A stretch of DNA of 64,000 nucleotides from Pseudanabaena sp. M53BS1SP1A06MG (GTDB taxonomy: Bacteria; Cyanobacteriota; Cyanobacteriia; Pseudanabaenales; Pseudanabaenaceae). The position numbers were made by a program, and so were the translations under genes. Below the pieces are notes generated by a model. It was not told where the DNA came from. It saw nothing but the letters and a program-made list of their open reading frames with translations, and searched no databases. The stretch is from positions 56,716-120,715 of the forward strand of contig JADBWH010000013.1 of the NCBI GenBank assembly GCA_020404105.1, written 5' to 3'. Positions 27,653 to 37,936 of this stretch are shown here, in pieces (the first letter of the stretch is position 1; every line of letters starts with the position of its first letter).

Positions 27653-30088
27653 ATGACTAGCTCAACTCTAGCCTCAGAAACATCTAGAAATGTTCCCAAA
27701 GAACAAGCATTAGTCCTTTGGTTTGAAGAGGTAGGGATTGCTGATATTCCGCTTGTGGGTGGAAAAAATGCTTCTCTTGGTGAAATGATTCGCCAACTTC
27801 AGCCGAAGGGAGTAAATGTTCCCAATGGATTTGCAACTACAGCCTATGCTTTTCGTCATTTCATTGAGAGAGCTGGACTAGAAGCAAAACTGCGTGAACT
27901 CTTTGCCGATCTTGACATTGAGGACATGAATAACCTGCGCGATCGCGGTCGCATGGCAAGGGCTTTAGTGCTCAGTACACCATTCCCAGACGATCTGCAA
28001 ATGGCGATCGCTATGTCCTACCAAAAGCTATGTGATTGCTATGAATGTGGTAAGGAATCTGATGTTGCGGTTCGTTCTAGCGCCACGGCTGAAGACCTGC
28101 CCGATGCCAGTTTTGCAGGACAACAAGAGACCTATCTCAATGTCTATGGTGCGAATGAAGTAGTTGAAGCTTGCCATCGCTGTTTTGCCTCACTCTTCAC
28201 TGATCGTGCCATTTCCTATCGCACGATTAATGGCTTCGATCATTTTGATATTGCGCTCTCCGTAGGCGTGCAGAAGATGGTAAGGTCTGATCTTGCATCC
28301 TCTGGCGTGATGTTTTCCATCGACACCGAGACAGGCTTTAAAAATGCAGCGTTAATCACTGCTGCCTATGGCTTAGGTGAGAACGTGGTGCAAGGTGCAG
28401 TCAATCCCGATGAATATTTCGTTTTCAAACCCACTCTCAAGCAAGGCTTTCGTCCCATTCTCGAAAAACGCCTCGGTACAAAAGAAATCAAGATGGTCTA
28501 TGACATTGGTGGCGGTAAGCTGACCAAGAATATTCCTGTCTCAGTTTCTGAACGAGTCAAGTTCGCAATTACCGATGAAGAGATTCTCAAACTTGCAGAA
28601 TGGGCTTGCATCATTGAAGAGCACTATTCAGAAGTACGCGGTAAACTGTCGCCGATGGATATTGAATGGGCAAAAGATGGCAAGACTGGAGAATTGTTTA
28701 TCGTTCAAGCAAGACCTGAAACCGTACAGTCACAAAAGTCAGGTAACATTCTCAGAAATTTCAAACTGAATGGCTCTAGTAATGTTTTGATTACTGGTCG
28801 TGCTGTGGGCGAGATGATCGGTCAAGGTAAAGCAAATGTAATTTTGGAAGTTCATAATATTGAAGATTTCCAAGCAGGGCAAGTACTAGTAACCAACAAA
28901 ACTGACCCTGACTGGGAGCCAATCATGAAAAAGGCTAGTGCGATCGTCACTAATCAAGGTGGACGCACCTGCCACGCTGCCATTATTGCGCGAGAAATGG
29001 GTATTCCTGCGATCGTTGGTTGCGGTAATGCTACAGGCGTTCTTACAACTGGTCAGGAAGTTACGATCTCCTGTGCTGAAGGGGAAGAAGGAAAGGTTTA
29101 TGAAGGGCTAGTTCCCTTTGATGTTGTCGAAACTTCCCTTGATAATTTACCCAGACTCTCTACCAAGATCTTGATGAACGTGGGCAATCCCGAAGAAGCC
29201 TTTGGCTTATCTTCCATTCCCTGCGATGGTGTCGGTTTAGCTCGCATGGAATTCATCATCGCTAACCATATCAAAGCTCATCCTCTGGCGCTGATGAATT
29301 ATGACACTCTCGAAGACAAGGCGGCCAAATGGGAAATCTTGCAACTGACAGCACGCTATGAAAACAAGGCTGATTTCTTCGTAGACAAATTAGCTCATGG
29401 TATTGGCACGATCGCCGCCGCATTTTATCCCAAACCTGTTGTAGTCAGAATGTCCGACTTCAAGAGCAATGAGTACGCCAATCTGCTTGGTGGTCGTGCT
29501 TTTGAACCAGAGGAAGAAAATCCGATGATCGGCTGGCGTGGTGCATCCCGCTACTACGATCCTAAATATCGCGAAGCCTATGGCTTGGAATGTAAGGCTC
29601 TGAAGCGCGTCCGTGATGACATGGGCTTAACCAATGTAATTCCAATGATTCCTTTCTGTCGCACTCCTGAAGAAGGTCGCAAGGTACTCGCAGAAATGGA
29701 AAAACACGGCTTGAAACGTGGCGAAAATGGATTAGAAGTCTATGTGATGTGCGAAATCCCCAGTAATGTGATCTTGGCGGATGAGTTTTCCCAAGTCTTT
29801 GACGGCTTTTCCATTGGCTCCAATGACCTCACGCAGTTGACTCTCGGCTTGGATCGTGACTCTTCCCTTGTTGCCCATATCTTTGATGAACGCAATGAAG
29901 CAGTCAAGTCAATGGTTCGTACAGTCATTCAAAAGGCTAAGGCAAACCATCGTAAGATCGGTATCTGTGGTCAAGCTCCCAGCGACTATCCCGAATTTGC
30001 CAAGTTCCTTGTCGAGCAAGGCATTGATTCGATCAGTCTCAATCCCGATTCTGTCTTGAAGACAATGCTCGAACTTGCCAAAATGTAG
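27653..30088 (+). CDS. ppsA: Phosphoenolpyruvate synthase
   Basis: PpsA makes phosphoenolpyruvate from pyruvate and ATP (giving AMP and phosphate), supporting gluconeogenic flux. The 811-residue protein has the N-terminal ATP-binding domain (VGGKNASLGEMIRQL, then VAVRSSATAEDLPDASFAGQ). The phosphohistidine domain GGRTCHAAIIAREMGIPA has the catalytic His near residue 441. The C-terminal PEP/pyruvate barrel contains GSNDLTQLTLGLDRDS. The length is typical. A terminator follows. The long upstream region carries a MITE-like element. Confidence 0.95.
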   Translation: MTSSTLASETSRNVPKEQALVLWFEEVGIADIPLVGGKNASLGEMIRQLQPKGVNVPNGFATTAYAFRHFIERAGLEAKLRELFADLDIEDMNNLRDRGRMARALVLSTPFPDDLQMAIAMSYQKLCDCYECGKESDVAVRSSATAEDLPDASFAGQQETYLNVYGANEVVEACHRCFASLFTDRAISYRTINGFDHFDIALSVGVQKMVRSDLASSGVMFSIDTETGFKNAALITAAYGLGENVVQGAVNPDEYFVFKPTLKQGFRPILEKRLGTKEIKMVYDIGGGKLTKNIPVSVSERVKFAITDEEILKLAEWACIIEEHYSEVRGKLSPMDIEWAKDGKTGELFIVQARPETVQSQKSGNILRNFKLNGSSNVLITGRAVGEMIGQGKANVILEVHNIEDFQAGQVLVTNKTDPDWEPIMKKASAIVTNQGGRTCHAAIIAREMGIPAIVGCGNATGVLTTGQEVTISCAEGEEGKVYEGLVPFDVVETSLDNLPRLSTKILMNVGNPEEAFGLSSIPCDGVGLARMEFIIANHIKAHPLALMNYDTLEDKAAKWEILQLTARYENKADFFVDKLAHGIGTIAAAFYPKPVVVRMSDFKSNEYANLLGGRAFEPEEENPMIGWRGASRYYDPKYREAYGLECKALKRVRDDMGLTNVIPMIPFCRTPEEGRKVLAEMEKHGLKRGENGLEVYVMCEIPSNVILADEFSQVFDGFSIGSNDLTQLTLGLDRDSSLVAHIFDERNEAVKSMVRTVIQKAKANHRKIGICGQAPSDYPEFAKFLVEQGIDSISLNPDSVLKTMLELAKM

Positions 30089-30090
30089 AC

Positions 30091-30119
30091 AAAAAAGCGG
30101 CGGTAAACGCCGCTTTTTT
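30091..30119 (+). terminator. Terminator of ppsA
   Basis: Stem AAAAAAGCGGCG, loop GTAAA, complement CGCCGCTTTTTT, directly after the stop codon. Confidence 0.9.
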
Positions 30120-30187
30120 GTGCCATTACCCGACAGAAATAATATTATTTTAGAAATAGGTAGTGTAACAGCCATAAGAATATTTTT

Positions 30188-30334
30188 AACGTCAGTTCGG
30201 GTTAAGCTGGCAAATTTTAAAAGCCCAAAAGTAAAAGCCTTGCTAAGCAAGGCTTTTACTTTTGGGCTTTGAGAGAGGGTTTGCTTAGCAAACCCTCTCT
30301 CAAAGCCTGTTTCAAATTATCTCGAACTCACGTT
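30188..30334. mobile_element. MITE with IS982-like ends, copy 1
   Basis: The ends AACGTCAGTTCGGGTTAA (left) and AACGTGAGTTCGAGATAA (right, inverted) match with few differences. A perfect 6-bp direct repeat ATTTTT flanks the element (30182-30187 and 30335-30340). Inside are two consecutive hairpins: about 30218-30270 with loop region GCTAAGC, and about 30271-30301 with TTTGCTTAGCAAA. It has no coding capacity. A diverged copy lies at 46256-46412. The same end sequence starts the IS982-like remnant at 48382. Confidence 0.8.
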
Positions 30335-30400
30335 ATTTTTAGATCTGTAATGAACTTTTAGCTCAACTATCCGATTGCTTCAAAACTTCATTAGAAATAA

Positions 30401-30492
30401 TTTGGGTAGTGCTAAATAGGTAAGGATGGGCGGTGCTTCGCGCCGCCCATCCTTACCACAATCAATCCTTTCCTTCTTAGGACTACCCATTA
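30401..30492. mobile_element. MITE-like palindromic element between ppsA and ndhB
   Basis: The outer inverted repeats are TTTGGGTAGTGCTA at 30401-30414 and TAGGACTACCCATTA at 30478-30492. The central hairpin is at 30419-30456 (GGTAAGGATGGGCGG arm). It lies beyond the terminators of both convergent genes. Confidence 0.5.
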
Positions 30493-30510
30493 TGAATATG
30501 TGCAACGCCA

Positions 30511-30536
30511 AAAAGGGACGCAATGCGTCCCCTTTG
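30511..30536 (-). terminator. Terminator of ndhB
   Basis: Read on the minus strand: GGGACGC, loop ATT, GCGTCCC, then TTTTT. Confidence 0.85.
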
Positions 30537-30538
30537 TT

Positions 30539-32086
30539 TTATTGTGCAGTTATTGGTAAGACTGCTACTGATTTTGCATTCGGAGCTTTAGCTTGGAGAA
30601 ACTGGGTTTCTTTTACGGCTTGATTGGAGAGGGAGAAGATAGGGTTAGAAGCAATACCAGCGATCGCTGTAAAGATCAGTGTAAAGACGATCGCCGCTTG
30701 GAGAGGTTTTAAACCAGTTTGAGTCCAAGTGATGGCTGGATAATCCTTGACTGACGCAGACATTTCTTGAGGCTCCTTAACTACCATCATCTTGATGACA
30801 CGTATGTAGTAGTAGAGAGAAACCACACTCATAACTAGCGCTAGTAGTACCAAACCGTAAGCTTGAGCTTGCCAACCTGCCCAGAAAATATAGAGCTTAC
30901 CAAAGAAACCAGCGAGAGGGGGAATCCCACCAAGGGACAGCAGGCAAACACTCAAGGCAAGGGTTAGCAAAGGATCTTTTTGGTAGAGACCACTGTATTC
31001 ACTGATTTGATCGGTTCCTGTGCGGGAAGCAAACAGGATCACGCAAGCAAAAGCACCCATGTTCATGAACAGATACAGGATTAAGTAAAACACCATGCTG
31101 GCGTAACCTGCTTCAGAGTTGATCGCCATGCCAAGCATTACAAAACCAGCCTGACCAATGGAGGAATAAGCCAACATCCGCTTCATACTGGTTTGCGCGA
31201 TCGCCACTACGTTACCTAAGACCATGCTCAAAACGGTCAATACGACAAAGACGTAATGCCATTGTAGAGAAGCCAGAGGGAATGCGGTAATTAAAAATCT
31301 GAGCGCTAATCCAAAACCTGCCACCTTAGAGCCAATCGATAAAAAGGCAACTACAGGTGTAGGTGAACCTTCATAAACGTCAGGTGTCCATTGATGGAAA
31401 GGTACTGCTGAGAGCTTAAAGGAAATACCCGCAATCACAAATACCATGGCAATGATCAAGGCTGTGTTGCTAGTACTAATCTTGGAGGCGATCGCCGAAA
31501 GAGAGGTTTCACCGCCCGAAAGTCCATAGAGCAAAGACATCCCATAAAGGAAAATTGCCGAGCTAGCCGCCCCAACTAATAAATATTTGAGCGCCGCCTC
31601 ATTGGATCGCGGATCGCGTTTGGTGTAACCAGACAGCAAGTAAGACGAAATACTCAGAGTTTCAAGGGAGACAAAGACCATCACCATTTCATCGGAGCCA
31701 GTGAGGAACATGCCGCCGAGGGTAGCACTGAGTAAAATTACTAAATATTCGCCAACTACAACCCCTGACTGCTCTAGATAACGTACCGAAACGAGGATTG
31801 TCAATAGAGCCGATAGAGCAATAATGGCGCGAAAAATAATGCTGAGTTTGTCACTATTAAAACTGCCCAAAAAGGCGATCGGATTTTCTAATCCCGTCCA
31901 CTGCCACACAAGGGCAGCAGTGGATGCGGCTAAACCAGCGATCGCAATATTAGGTAGAACATTTGCCGACTTGCGACCCGATGCAATCAGATCGACGAGT
32001 AGCACGAGTACCAATGTCCCAATGACAATGAGTTCTGGCAAGATCGCGCCACTATTGAGTAGAGCATTGAGACTTGCTGTATCCAT
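30539..32086 (-). CDS. ndhB: NAD(P)H-quinone oxidoreductase subunit 2 (NdhB)
   Basis: NdhB is a core antiporter-like membrane subunit of the thylakoid NDH-1 complex, which takes electrons from ferredoxin for respiration, cyclic flow and CO2 uptake. The 515-residue protein has about 14 helices. Typical stretches are [20 protein letters not shown], then [20 protein letters not shown] and [20 protein letters not shown]. The length and N-terminus fit cyanobacterial NdhB. It is monocistronic with its own terminator. Confidence 0.96.
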   Translation of the reverse strand: MDTASLNALLNSGAILPELIVIGTLVLVLLVDLIASGRKSANVLPNIAIAGLAASTAALVWQWTGLENPIAFLGSFNSDKLSIIFRAIIALSALLTILVSVRYLEQSGVVVGEYLVILLSATLGGMFLTGSDEMVMVFVSLETLSISSYLLSGYTKRDPRSNEAALKYLLVGAASSAIFLYGMSLLYGLSGGETSLSAIASKISTSNTALIIAMVFVIAGISFKLSAVPFHQWTPDVYEGSPTPVVAFLSIGSKVAGFGLALRFLITAFPLASLQWHYVFVVLTVLSMVLGNVVAIAQTSMKRMLAYSSIGQAGFVMLGMAINSEAGYASMVFYLILYLFMNMGAFACVILFASRTGTDQISEYSGLYQKDPLLTLALSVCLLSLGGIPPLAGFFGKLYIFWAGWQAQAYGLVLLALVMSVVSLYYYIRVIKMMVVKEPQEMSASVKDYPAITWTQTGLKPLQAAIVFTLIFTAIAGIASNPIFSLSNQAVKETQFLQAKAPNAKSVAVLPITAQ

Positions 32087-32306
32087 ACTTAATTTATGTG
32101 TTGTTTCTATGGCAATTGTATAGCAAAACTTGAAGCCCCTCTAATTTCTTGTTTTCTCTCTCTGTAGCAAAGAAATCGAACTAGAATCAGGGTTCTACAG
32201 CTTCTAAGAAGCTCTCAATGAGCTATTGAGTTTGTTATTAGTATATACAAGCTATATTATAGACTTTATACTATGATTTTTTTAAAAATAATAGTCATTA
32301 CACTAT

Positions 32307-32352
32307 AAAAACTGATTGTGAAGGCGTAGCTACGCCTTCACAATCAGTTTTT
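32307..32352. terminator. Long palindrome after the DUF29 gene, possible terminator
   Basis: A continuous perfect palindrome with arms AAAAACTGATTGTGAAGGCG followed by TAG and its complement. It lies downstream of the gene ending at 32385 and upstream of ndhB. It could be a terminator or a member of the palindromic repeat set. Confidence 0.6.
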
Positions 32353-32384
32353 GATAAGCAGTTAGTGATGTGATGTTGCAATAC

Positions 32385-32819
32385 CTAAATTTCTAGATTT
32401 GTGGAGATGAGGATCATGGCGCGATCGCATATTTCCTGACGGTTGACTAATTGCGCTAACTCTTTAGGCTCATAGCGTCCTTCCTCAACCTCAACGGATG
32501 CACGATCAACAGCTTCGGGATAAGCCTCGGCAATTGCTAGGCGTAATTCCTCAGTATTAAGGTATGTGCCGCCAGCTTTACGACGTTGATTTTTCGTTTG
32601 GATACCACGTATAGAATTACGAATTGATAGCTCCCAAGATCTGGTGGTGCGATTTTCAACTTTTTGCTTGATTAGATGCATGAGCAGAATTACGGCATAG
32701 CTGCGAATATTGTTGATTTTGTCATCTCGGCTCATTTCTTCTAATTCATCAACAATTCCCAAAGCTCCATCTATATCGCCTTTAAGCAGAAATTCTTTCA
32801 ATGCTAAAAGTTCTTCCAT
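32385..32819 (-). CDS. DUF29 family protein
   Basis: The 144-residue protein matches the cyanobacterial DUF29 pattern: an N-terminal acidic helix, then RSYAVILLMHLIKQKVENRT directly followed by TRSWELSIRNSI, and a C-terminal region with LAIAEAYPEAVDRA. DUF29 proteins are multicopy in cyanobacteria and uncharacterised. The ATG start fits. It is bounded by palindromes on both sides. Confidence 0.7.
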   Translation of the reverse strand: MEELLALKEFLLKGDIDGALGIVDELEEMSRDDKINNIRSYAVILLMHLIKQKVENRTTRSWELSIRNSIRGIQTKNQRRKAGGTYLNTEELRLAIAEAYPEAVDRASVEVEEGRYEPKELAQLVNRQEICDRAMILISTNLEI

Positions 32820-32881
32820 ATTTTTATCCCATATTTTTATTTATATGAGGCTTGCGTAATATCGCAATATACTCTCTTACC

Positions 32882-32929
32882 CCAAGAATTAGTAGTGCGG
32901 CGATTTGCGCCGCACTACTAAATTCTTGG
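32882..32929. repeat. Palindromic hairpin repeat
   Basis: Arms CCAAGAATTAGTAGTGCGGC and complement with a short loop. It lies between two same-strand genes, about 60 bases before the DUF29 start and about 95 bases after the next gene's stop. Weak outer repeats (TACTCTCTTACCC and GGGAAGAGTA) flank it. Confidence 0.65.
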
Positions 32930-33024
32930 CTATTTTTAATCTGGGAAGAGTAATAACAATAATTATAGCCATAGCATCTTTCAGACTAATTTTATTGTTA
33001 TACCGCCAAAGACATTACAACAAA

Positions 33025-33597
33025 CTATGCTTGGCGATCGCGTTGAGACTTTGCAGAGCCTTTCGCTGAGGTGTTAGTAGAATTATTTGCAAAGGGTTGC
33101 AAATTCCAGCCAAACACCATAAAGCTTTTGTGCTTGCGTTGCATCTGACGCAGGATCTTGACCACTTCCATCAAATCTTCGTGGTTGTCTGGAGGTTTCT
33201 TGGTGCGGAGCCTTGCAAAGGGAAACAACACTCCAAATTGGGCTGCTGCATTACAAAACGAGTTTAGCATTGCTCGTTCGGGGGCATGGACTCCTATGGT
33301 TTTCTCTCCCACTTGAATCAAACAGCCTTTATCACTGCCCGTCGCCTCACGGGTAACGCGATCAATCGTCAATGAACAACGCATCGTGATGTAGTCCGAC
33401 ACTGCCACAGGATCGGAAAAACTCACATTCCAATCATGGCTCAGTGCATCAAGCCTTGAGCAGAGCATCAACCAAACGGTAAAAAATTCAGAATAATTTT
33501 GGCGATCGCCTTCGCTGTGGGTGGCAATACCAAATGAGCGAGCCTTAGATGCTGACAGCAACAAAATGGGATCGGAGGCATCAGAAACATGAGTCAT
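33025..33597 (-). CDS. Uncharacterised protein, possible RAD52-like single-strand annealing fold
   Basis: A 190-residue soluble protein of unrecognised family. The region RLDALSHDWNVSFSDPVAVS, YITMRCSLTIDRVTREATGS, then PERAMLNSFCNAAAQFGVLF resembles the beta-beta-beta-alpha core of RAD52/DdrA-type annealing proteins (Trp after a helix, a CxLTID strand, R-x3-G turn, and a final A-x3-AAxxFG helix). This is pattern recognition only. The C-terminus is basic and Ser/Thr-rich (GSAKSQRDRQA). ATG at 33597 is chosen over the TTG at 33639. The next gene upstream is the Bax1-like nuclease DUF790, 121 bases away on the same strand, and mutS follows beyond it. Confidence 0.45.
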   Translation of the reverse strand: MTHVSDASDPILLLSASKARSFGIATHSEGDRQNYSEFFTVWLMLCSRLDALSHDWNVSFSDPVAVSDYITMRCSLTIDRVTREATGSDKGCLIQVGEKTIGVHAPERAMLNSFCNAAAQFGVLFPFARLRTKKPPDNHEDLMEVVKILRQMQRKHKSFMVFGWNLQPFANNSTNTSAKGSAKSQRDRQA

Positions 33598-33718
33598 AGT
33601 CAAAACCAAAAAACTCTTTGAATACTGTACATTTATCAAAGAGATATGTCACCTGTCATTTATAGCTAAAAATAGACAAAATCTCTCAAAAAATTGTTTC
33701 TTTTGATTAAATCTAGAT

Positions 33719-34936
33719 TTATGATGAAATTACTTGCAAAATTGACTTCGGTAGAAGCTTATCTTTGAACCAAACTGTTAATGTTGGGGTGTCGCTCATC
33801 TTTACGCCTGCTTTTTCGAGATTGAGTCGTTCAGAAATCGCTAAAATCAAATTTTCGTAATTAGCCTGTTTTACCTGCGAAAACTTTTTGCGTAAATATT
33901 CAGGTCGCCAATAGCCAACGATCTCTAATAGATAACTACGTCCGTCAGGATGCACTAACCGAAAATCAGGAATCATCACACTGCCGGGAATCGGAATCAA
34001 ATCTACTTCTCTTTCCAGTTTCCATTCCGTTTTTAAATCCGCCCATTTCTCAGCAAACGAGGCTTCAAGTGCACTGTCATACATTTTGCCTGCAGGATAA
34101 TGGCTAACCAATCCACAGTTAGAATCAAGGGTAAATAGACTTTTACGCTTTTGTTTAGAATAAGGGTCTTTTTCAATAAGAGTAGCTTGAAGACTCCATT
34201 TTGTCACATGGATTAATGCAGGCAGAAGCTTGGCGATCGCTAGACCATAGCGGGTACTTGTCCCAAATAAACTAGTTGCCCCATCAACGGTAATCGTAAA
34301 GCCATAATCCACATCCCCTTCAATATAGGACATTAATTGAAATAGCTTGAGATAGCGAAAGAGCAGCTTATATTCCCCTGGGTCATTACGAAGCACATTT
34401 AAAGTCATGTGACTAGCGCGATAGAAAACACCTTGTACCTGTGAGAGGTTATAGCGATGGATCAGGTCTTCAGGTGTGGGCGTATCAAATTGCGTCAGAA
34501 TCCGATTTTCCATCAGATCGGCATACAGACCTTGGCTAATTTGGGAAGGCAGCACTTCACGATTGAGTTCTTGCGTGAGCTTATCCGCAAGTTTTTCTAA
34601 GGTTTCGTTAGTAGCTTGGTGACTGGGAATGACTTGTGCCGAAAGTTCAAAGATGCGGCGGCGCAATTCCTGTGGTTCTAATGGACTAATAATTTCAAAG
34701 GTGCTAAAGCTAGATTTGAGAATATGCGCTAATCCCCGCTTGACGCGATAGTCGGGCGTGTCACCTTCTAGTTCTTGCAATTGGCGATCAAGTTCGCTTT
34801 GAGACATCCCTTTACAACTTTCAAAAACAGCGATTAATTCTGTAGCGATCGCTTGATGCTGATCATCCAATTTCAATCTTTTAGGAATAACCGTTTCCCC
34901 TTTCAGTCGGTGCATCAAGAGATCGTTAGGTAGCAT
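33719..34936 (-). CDS. DUF790 family, Bax1-like nuclease
   Basis: The 405-residue protein belongs to DUF790, whose archaeal member Bax1 is a structure-specific nuclease paired with the XPB helicase. The N-terminal part starts MLPNDLLMHRLKGETVIPKR. The C-terminal PD-(D/E)XK-like nuclease core is visible: EASFAEKWADLKTEW (Glu), then VMIPDFRLVHPDGRSYLLEI (PD...E-x-V) and VGYWRPEYLRKK. No XPB gene is inside the window. It is divergent from mutS and just upstream of the possible RAD52-like gene. Confidence 0.75.
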   Translation of the reverse strand: MLPNDLLMHRLKGETVIPKRLKLDDQHQAIATELIAVFESCKGMSQSELDRQLQELEGDTPDYRVKRGLAHILKSSFSTFEIISPLEPQELRRRIFELSAQVIPSHQATNETLEKLADKLTQELNREVLPSQISQGLYADLMENRILTQFDTPTPEDLIHRYNLSQVQGVFYRASHMTLNVLRNDPGEYKLLFRYLKLFQLMSYIEGDVDYGFTITVDGATSLFGTSTRYGLAIAKLLPALIHVTKWSLQATLIEKDPYSKQKRKSLFTLDSNCGLVSHYPAGKMYDSALEASFAEKWADLKTEWKLEREVDLIPIPGSVMIPDFRLVHPDGRSYLLEIVGYWRPEYLRKKFSQVKQANYENLILAISERLNLEKAGVKMSDTPTLTVWFKDKLLPKSILQVISS

Positions 34937-34947
34937 ATATATTTCTA

Positions 34948-35030
34948 CTTACGCAAAAGATTTGAGGCTTTCATTTTACCGTAGTGGCAATTCATGAATT
35001 GCCACTACAGTAAAACAACTTTTCGTAAGT
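34948..35030. mobile_element. MITE-like palindromic element in a divergent promoter region
   Basis: Outer inverted repeats ACTTACGCAAAAG (34948-34960) and CTTTTCGTAAGT (ending 35030) surround a palindrome at 34974-35014 built on GTAGTGGCAATTC. The ACTTACG ends resemble those of the element at 27145-27237. Confidence 0.5.
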
Positions 35031-35125
35031 CCTAGATAATTTAGGATTGCTATAGTTATGCAATTACATTTCGACAGTCTGGAGTTTACAATGATTTTTA
35101 AGTAGCTAGATATAAGTAAACTAAA

Positions 35126-35176
35126 AACCATAGTTTTGTTCCGCCCGCGTAGCGGGCGGAACAAAACTATGGTTTG
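35126..35176. repeat. Perfect 24-bp hairpin upstream of mutS
   Basis: The arm is AAACCATAGTTTTGTTCCGC followed by CCGC, the loop is GTA, then the exact complement. It lies between divergent starts (34936 and 35228), so it cannot terminate either gene. AGGATTGCTATA at 35042-35053 to its left resembles an end of the element at 20748. Confidence 0.75.
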
Positions 35177-35227
35177 GGTTTTAATTAAGTTGAGCTACTT
35201 ACCATGTTGTTTTATATCTGAAATTTA

Positions 35228-37936
35228 ATGGCTGAATTAGTTCTGTCCTCGACTCAAATTAATCGCAATGCCCTTACACCGATGATGTTGCACTACATCG
35301 AAATTAAGGAACAGTATCCCTATGCAGTGATGCTGTACCGATTGGGAGATTTTTTTGAGGCGTTTTTTGAGGATGCAGAACTAATTGCAAGGGAATTAGA
35401 ATTAGTCCTCACGGGGCGTGATGGTGGTAAGGCAATTGGTCGGATTGCAATGGCTGGAATTCCGCACCATGCTCTCGATCGCTATGCTAATCAGTTAGTC
35501 GAAAAGGGCTACTCGATCGCAGTTTGTGATCAAGTAGAATCGGCTGCCGAAGCACAGGGACTAGTCCGCCGCGAAGTCACGCGAGTAATTACCCCTGGAA
35601 CTGTGATCGAGGAGGGTATGCTGGCAGCTAAGAAAAATAATTTTTTGGTAGCGATCGCTAACAGTGGCGATAACTGGGGCCTAGCCTATACCGATATTTC
35701 CACAGGTGAATTTGCGGTAACACAGCTAAATAGTACGGAGCATTTAATTCAAGAATTATTGCGATTACAACCTGCGGAAGTTCTAATTCCCGTTGATGTG
35801 CCGAATCCGCAATTATTTCGAGGCTCAAATGCTGAAAAAGCCGCCGATTTTTGGGAAGGTATTACCCAGAAAAAGCAATCTTCTCTTCCTGAACCCTTTA
35901 AGACCTTACCTGAAAGCTTTTGCTATACCCCGCGATCACAGTCATCTTTTGCACTTATCGAAGCCAAACAACGGATTCTCGATAAATTCAGAGTGCTATC
36001 TCTAGAGGGTTTTGGTTGTCAGTCTCTACCCTTAGCCATCCGTGCCGCAGGCGGGATTTTAGAATATTTGGAATCCACACAAAAAAGTGTGAAGATGCCA
36101 TTGCAAGGGATTTCCACCTATGCGATCGCTGATTATTTGATTCTCGATAACCAGACCCGCCGCAATTTGGAAATTACCCAAACCGTGCGTGATGGCTCTT
36201 TTTATAGTTCGCTCCTTTGGTCTTTGGACAAAACGACGACGGGCATGGGTAGTCGGGCTTTGCGTCGTTGGCTTTTGCAACCTCTGAAGGATATTGCTGC
36301 GATTAACGAACGTCTTGACACTATTTCCGAATTATATAAACAGCATTCTTTGCGTAAGAACCTCAGAAGTTGTTTGAGCCAAATTTACGACATTGAGAGG
36401 CTGTGCAGTCGTATTGGTGCAGGCACGGCAAATGGACGTGATCTCATCGCTGTAGCCGTATCCTTAGATCGGATGCGTGATGTTGCCGATGTCGTAGCCA
36501 AGTCCAACTCTCGCTATCTAAAGGCTCTGCAATCCGTGCCATCGGAACTTCTCCAATTAGGCGCACAGTTGCAAAAAACGTTAGTGGAAGAGCCGCCGAT
36601 TTATATTACGGAAGGAAATATCATACGGTCGGGAGTGAATAAACAGTTAGATCATCTGCGTCAACAGAGTCGTGATGATGTGGAATGGTTGGCATCCTTT
36701 GAGAAACAGGAAAAGGAACGTACAGGCATCAATACGCTGAAAGTTGGCTTTAATAAAGCTTTTGGCTATTACATCAGTATTTCTCGCGGCAAAAGCGAAC
36801 AGGCTCCCGCCGACTATATCCGCAAGCAAACTCTCACCAATGAGGAGCGCTACATTACTCCTGAATTAAAGGAACGAGAAACGCGAATTCTCAATGCGGA
36901 TAATGAATTGAAGCAACTGGAATATGATATTTTTGTGGAACTGCGATCGCTTGCCGCCAAACATATTGAACCGATGCGAACTCTGGCGACTGCACTTGCT
37001 GCTGCCGATGTGTTATGTAGCCTCGCGGAAGTTGCTGTCACCTATAACTATTGCCGTCCTGAGATCAAGAGTGATCGTTCTATTTTCATTCATAACGGTC
37101 GTCATCCCGTCGTGGAGCAGTCCTTACCCGCAGGCTTTTTCGTTCCCAACTCCACCTATCTAGGTCATGATCAAAAATCTCCCAATTACCCTGATCTGAT
37201 CGTGCTAACAGGTCCGAATATGAGTGGCAAAAGTATCTATTTGCGCCAAGTGGGGCTGATTCAATTAATGGCACAGGTGGGGAGTTTTGTGCCTGCGGAG
37301 TCAGCAACTTTGGGAATCTGCGATCGCATTTTTACCCGCGTCGGCGCGGTTGATGATCTCGCTACGGGACAATCCACTTTTATGGTGGAAATGAATGAAA
37401 CGGCGAATATTCTCAACCATGCTAAAGAGAATTCCCTCGTCCTGCTCGATGAAATTGGGCGTGGTACTTCTACCTTCGATGGTATGGCGATCGCTTGGTC
37501 AGTCGCCGAATATATCGCTAATAAAATTAAGTCGAGAGGCATATTTGCGACCCATTATCACGAACTGAACGAACTCGCCAGTTTACTGCCTAATGTGGCG
37601 AATTTCCAAGTCACAGTTAAGGAATTAGAAGATGAAATAATATTCTTGCATCAAGTCCAAGCAGGTGGGGCAGATCGTTCCTATGGTATCGAGGTGGGGC
37701 GCTTAGCAGGTTTGCCGCCCAGTGTGATTAGTCGTGCTAAACAGGTGTTAGAACAAATCGCTAAAAATAGTCATATTGCCACAGGTTTGCGATCGGGGGG
37801 GTCTGAGAAAATATCCAATAAATCTGGTGACAAATCCTCCAAGGCATCATCAAAAACAAGAAGAGATTCCACTCAAGAGTCTCAAATGACCATTGATGAT
37901 TTACTTACCGCCAAAGATGGATTCAAAAAAATCTGA
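35228..37936 (+). CDS. mutS: DNA mismatch repair protein MutS
   Basis: MutS recognises mismatches and recruits MutL in an ATP-dependent way. The 902-residue protein has the mismatch-binding motif [11 protein letters not shown] near residues 37-47 (Phe-x-Glu retained). Connector and lever domains follow. The ATPase has Walker [15 protein letters not shown] near 660 and [15 protein letters not shown] near 738. A Ser/Lys-rich linker precedes a C-terminal [11 protein letters not shown] segment. The last 36 bases overlap the convergent EAL-domain gene. Confidence 0.96.
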   Translation: MAELVLSSTQINRNALTPMMLHYIEIKEQYPYAVMLYRLGDFFEAFFEDAELIARELELVLTGRDGGKAIGRIAMAGIPHHALDRYANQLVEKGYSIAVCDQVESAAEAQGLVRREVTRVITPGTVIEEGMLAAKKNNFLVAIANSGDNWGLAYTDISTGEFAVTQLNSTEHLIQELLRLQPAEVLIPVDVPNPQLFRGSNAEKAADFWEGITQKKQSSLPEPFKTLPESFCYTPRSQSSFALIEAKQRILDKFRVLSLEGFGCQSLPLAIRAAGGILEYLESTQKSVKMPLQGISTYAIADYLILDNQTRRNLEITQTVRDGSFYSSLLWSLDKTTTGMGSRALRRWLLQPLKDIAAINERLDTISELYKQHSLRKNLRSCLSQIYDIERLCSRIGAGTANGRDLIAVAVSLDRMRDVADVVAKSNSRYLKALQSVPSELLQLGAQLQKTLVEEPPIYITEGNIIRSGVNKQLDHLRQQSRDDVEWLASFEKQEKERTGINTLKVGFNKAFGYYISISRGKSEQAPADYIRKQTLTNEERYITPELKERETRILNADNELKQLEYDIFVELRSLAAKHIEPMRTLATALAAADVLCSLAEVAVTYNYCRPEIKSDRSIFIHNGRHPVVEQSLPAGFFVPNSTYLGHDQKSPNYPDLIVLTGPNMSGKSIYLRQVGLIQLMAQVGSFVPAESATLGICDRIFTRVGAVDDLATGQSTFMVEMNETANILNHAKENSLVLLDEIGRGTSTFDGMAIAWSVAEYIANKIKSRGIFATHYHELNELASLLPNVANFQVTVKELEDEIIFLHQVQAGGADRSYGIEVGRLAGLPPSVISRAKQVLEQIAKNSHIATGLRSGGSEKISNKSGDKSSKASSKTRRDSTQESQMTIDDLLTAKDGFKKI

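Noticed and set aside
34976..35164. 62-codon minus-strand frame between DUF790 and mutS
   Set aside because: It runs through two palindromes and has no recognisable protein features.
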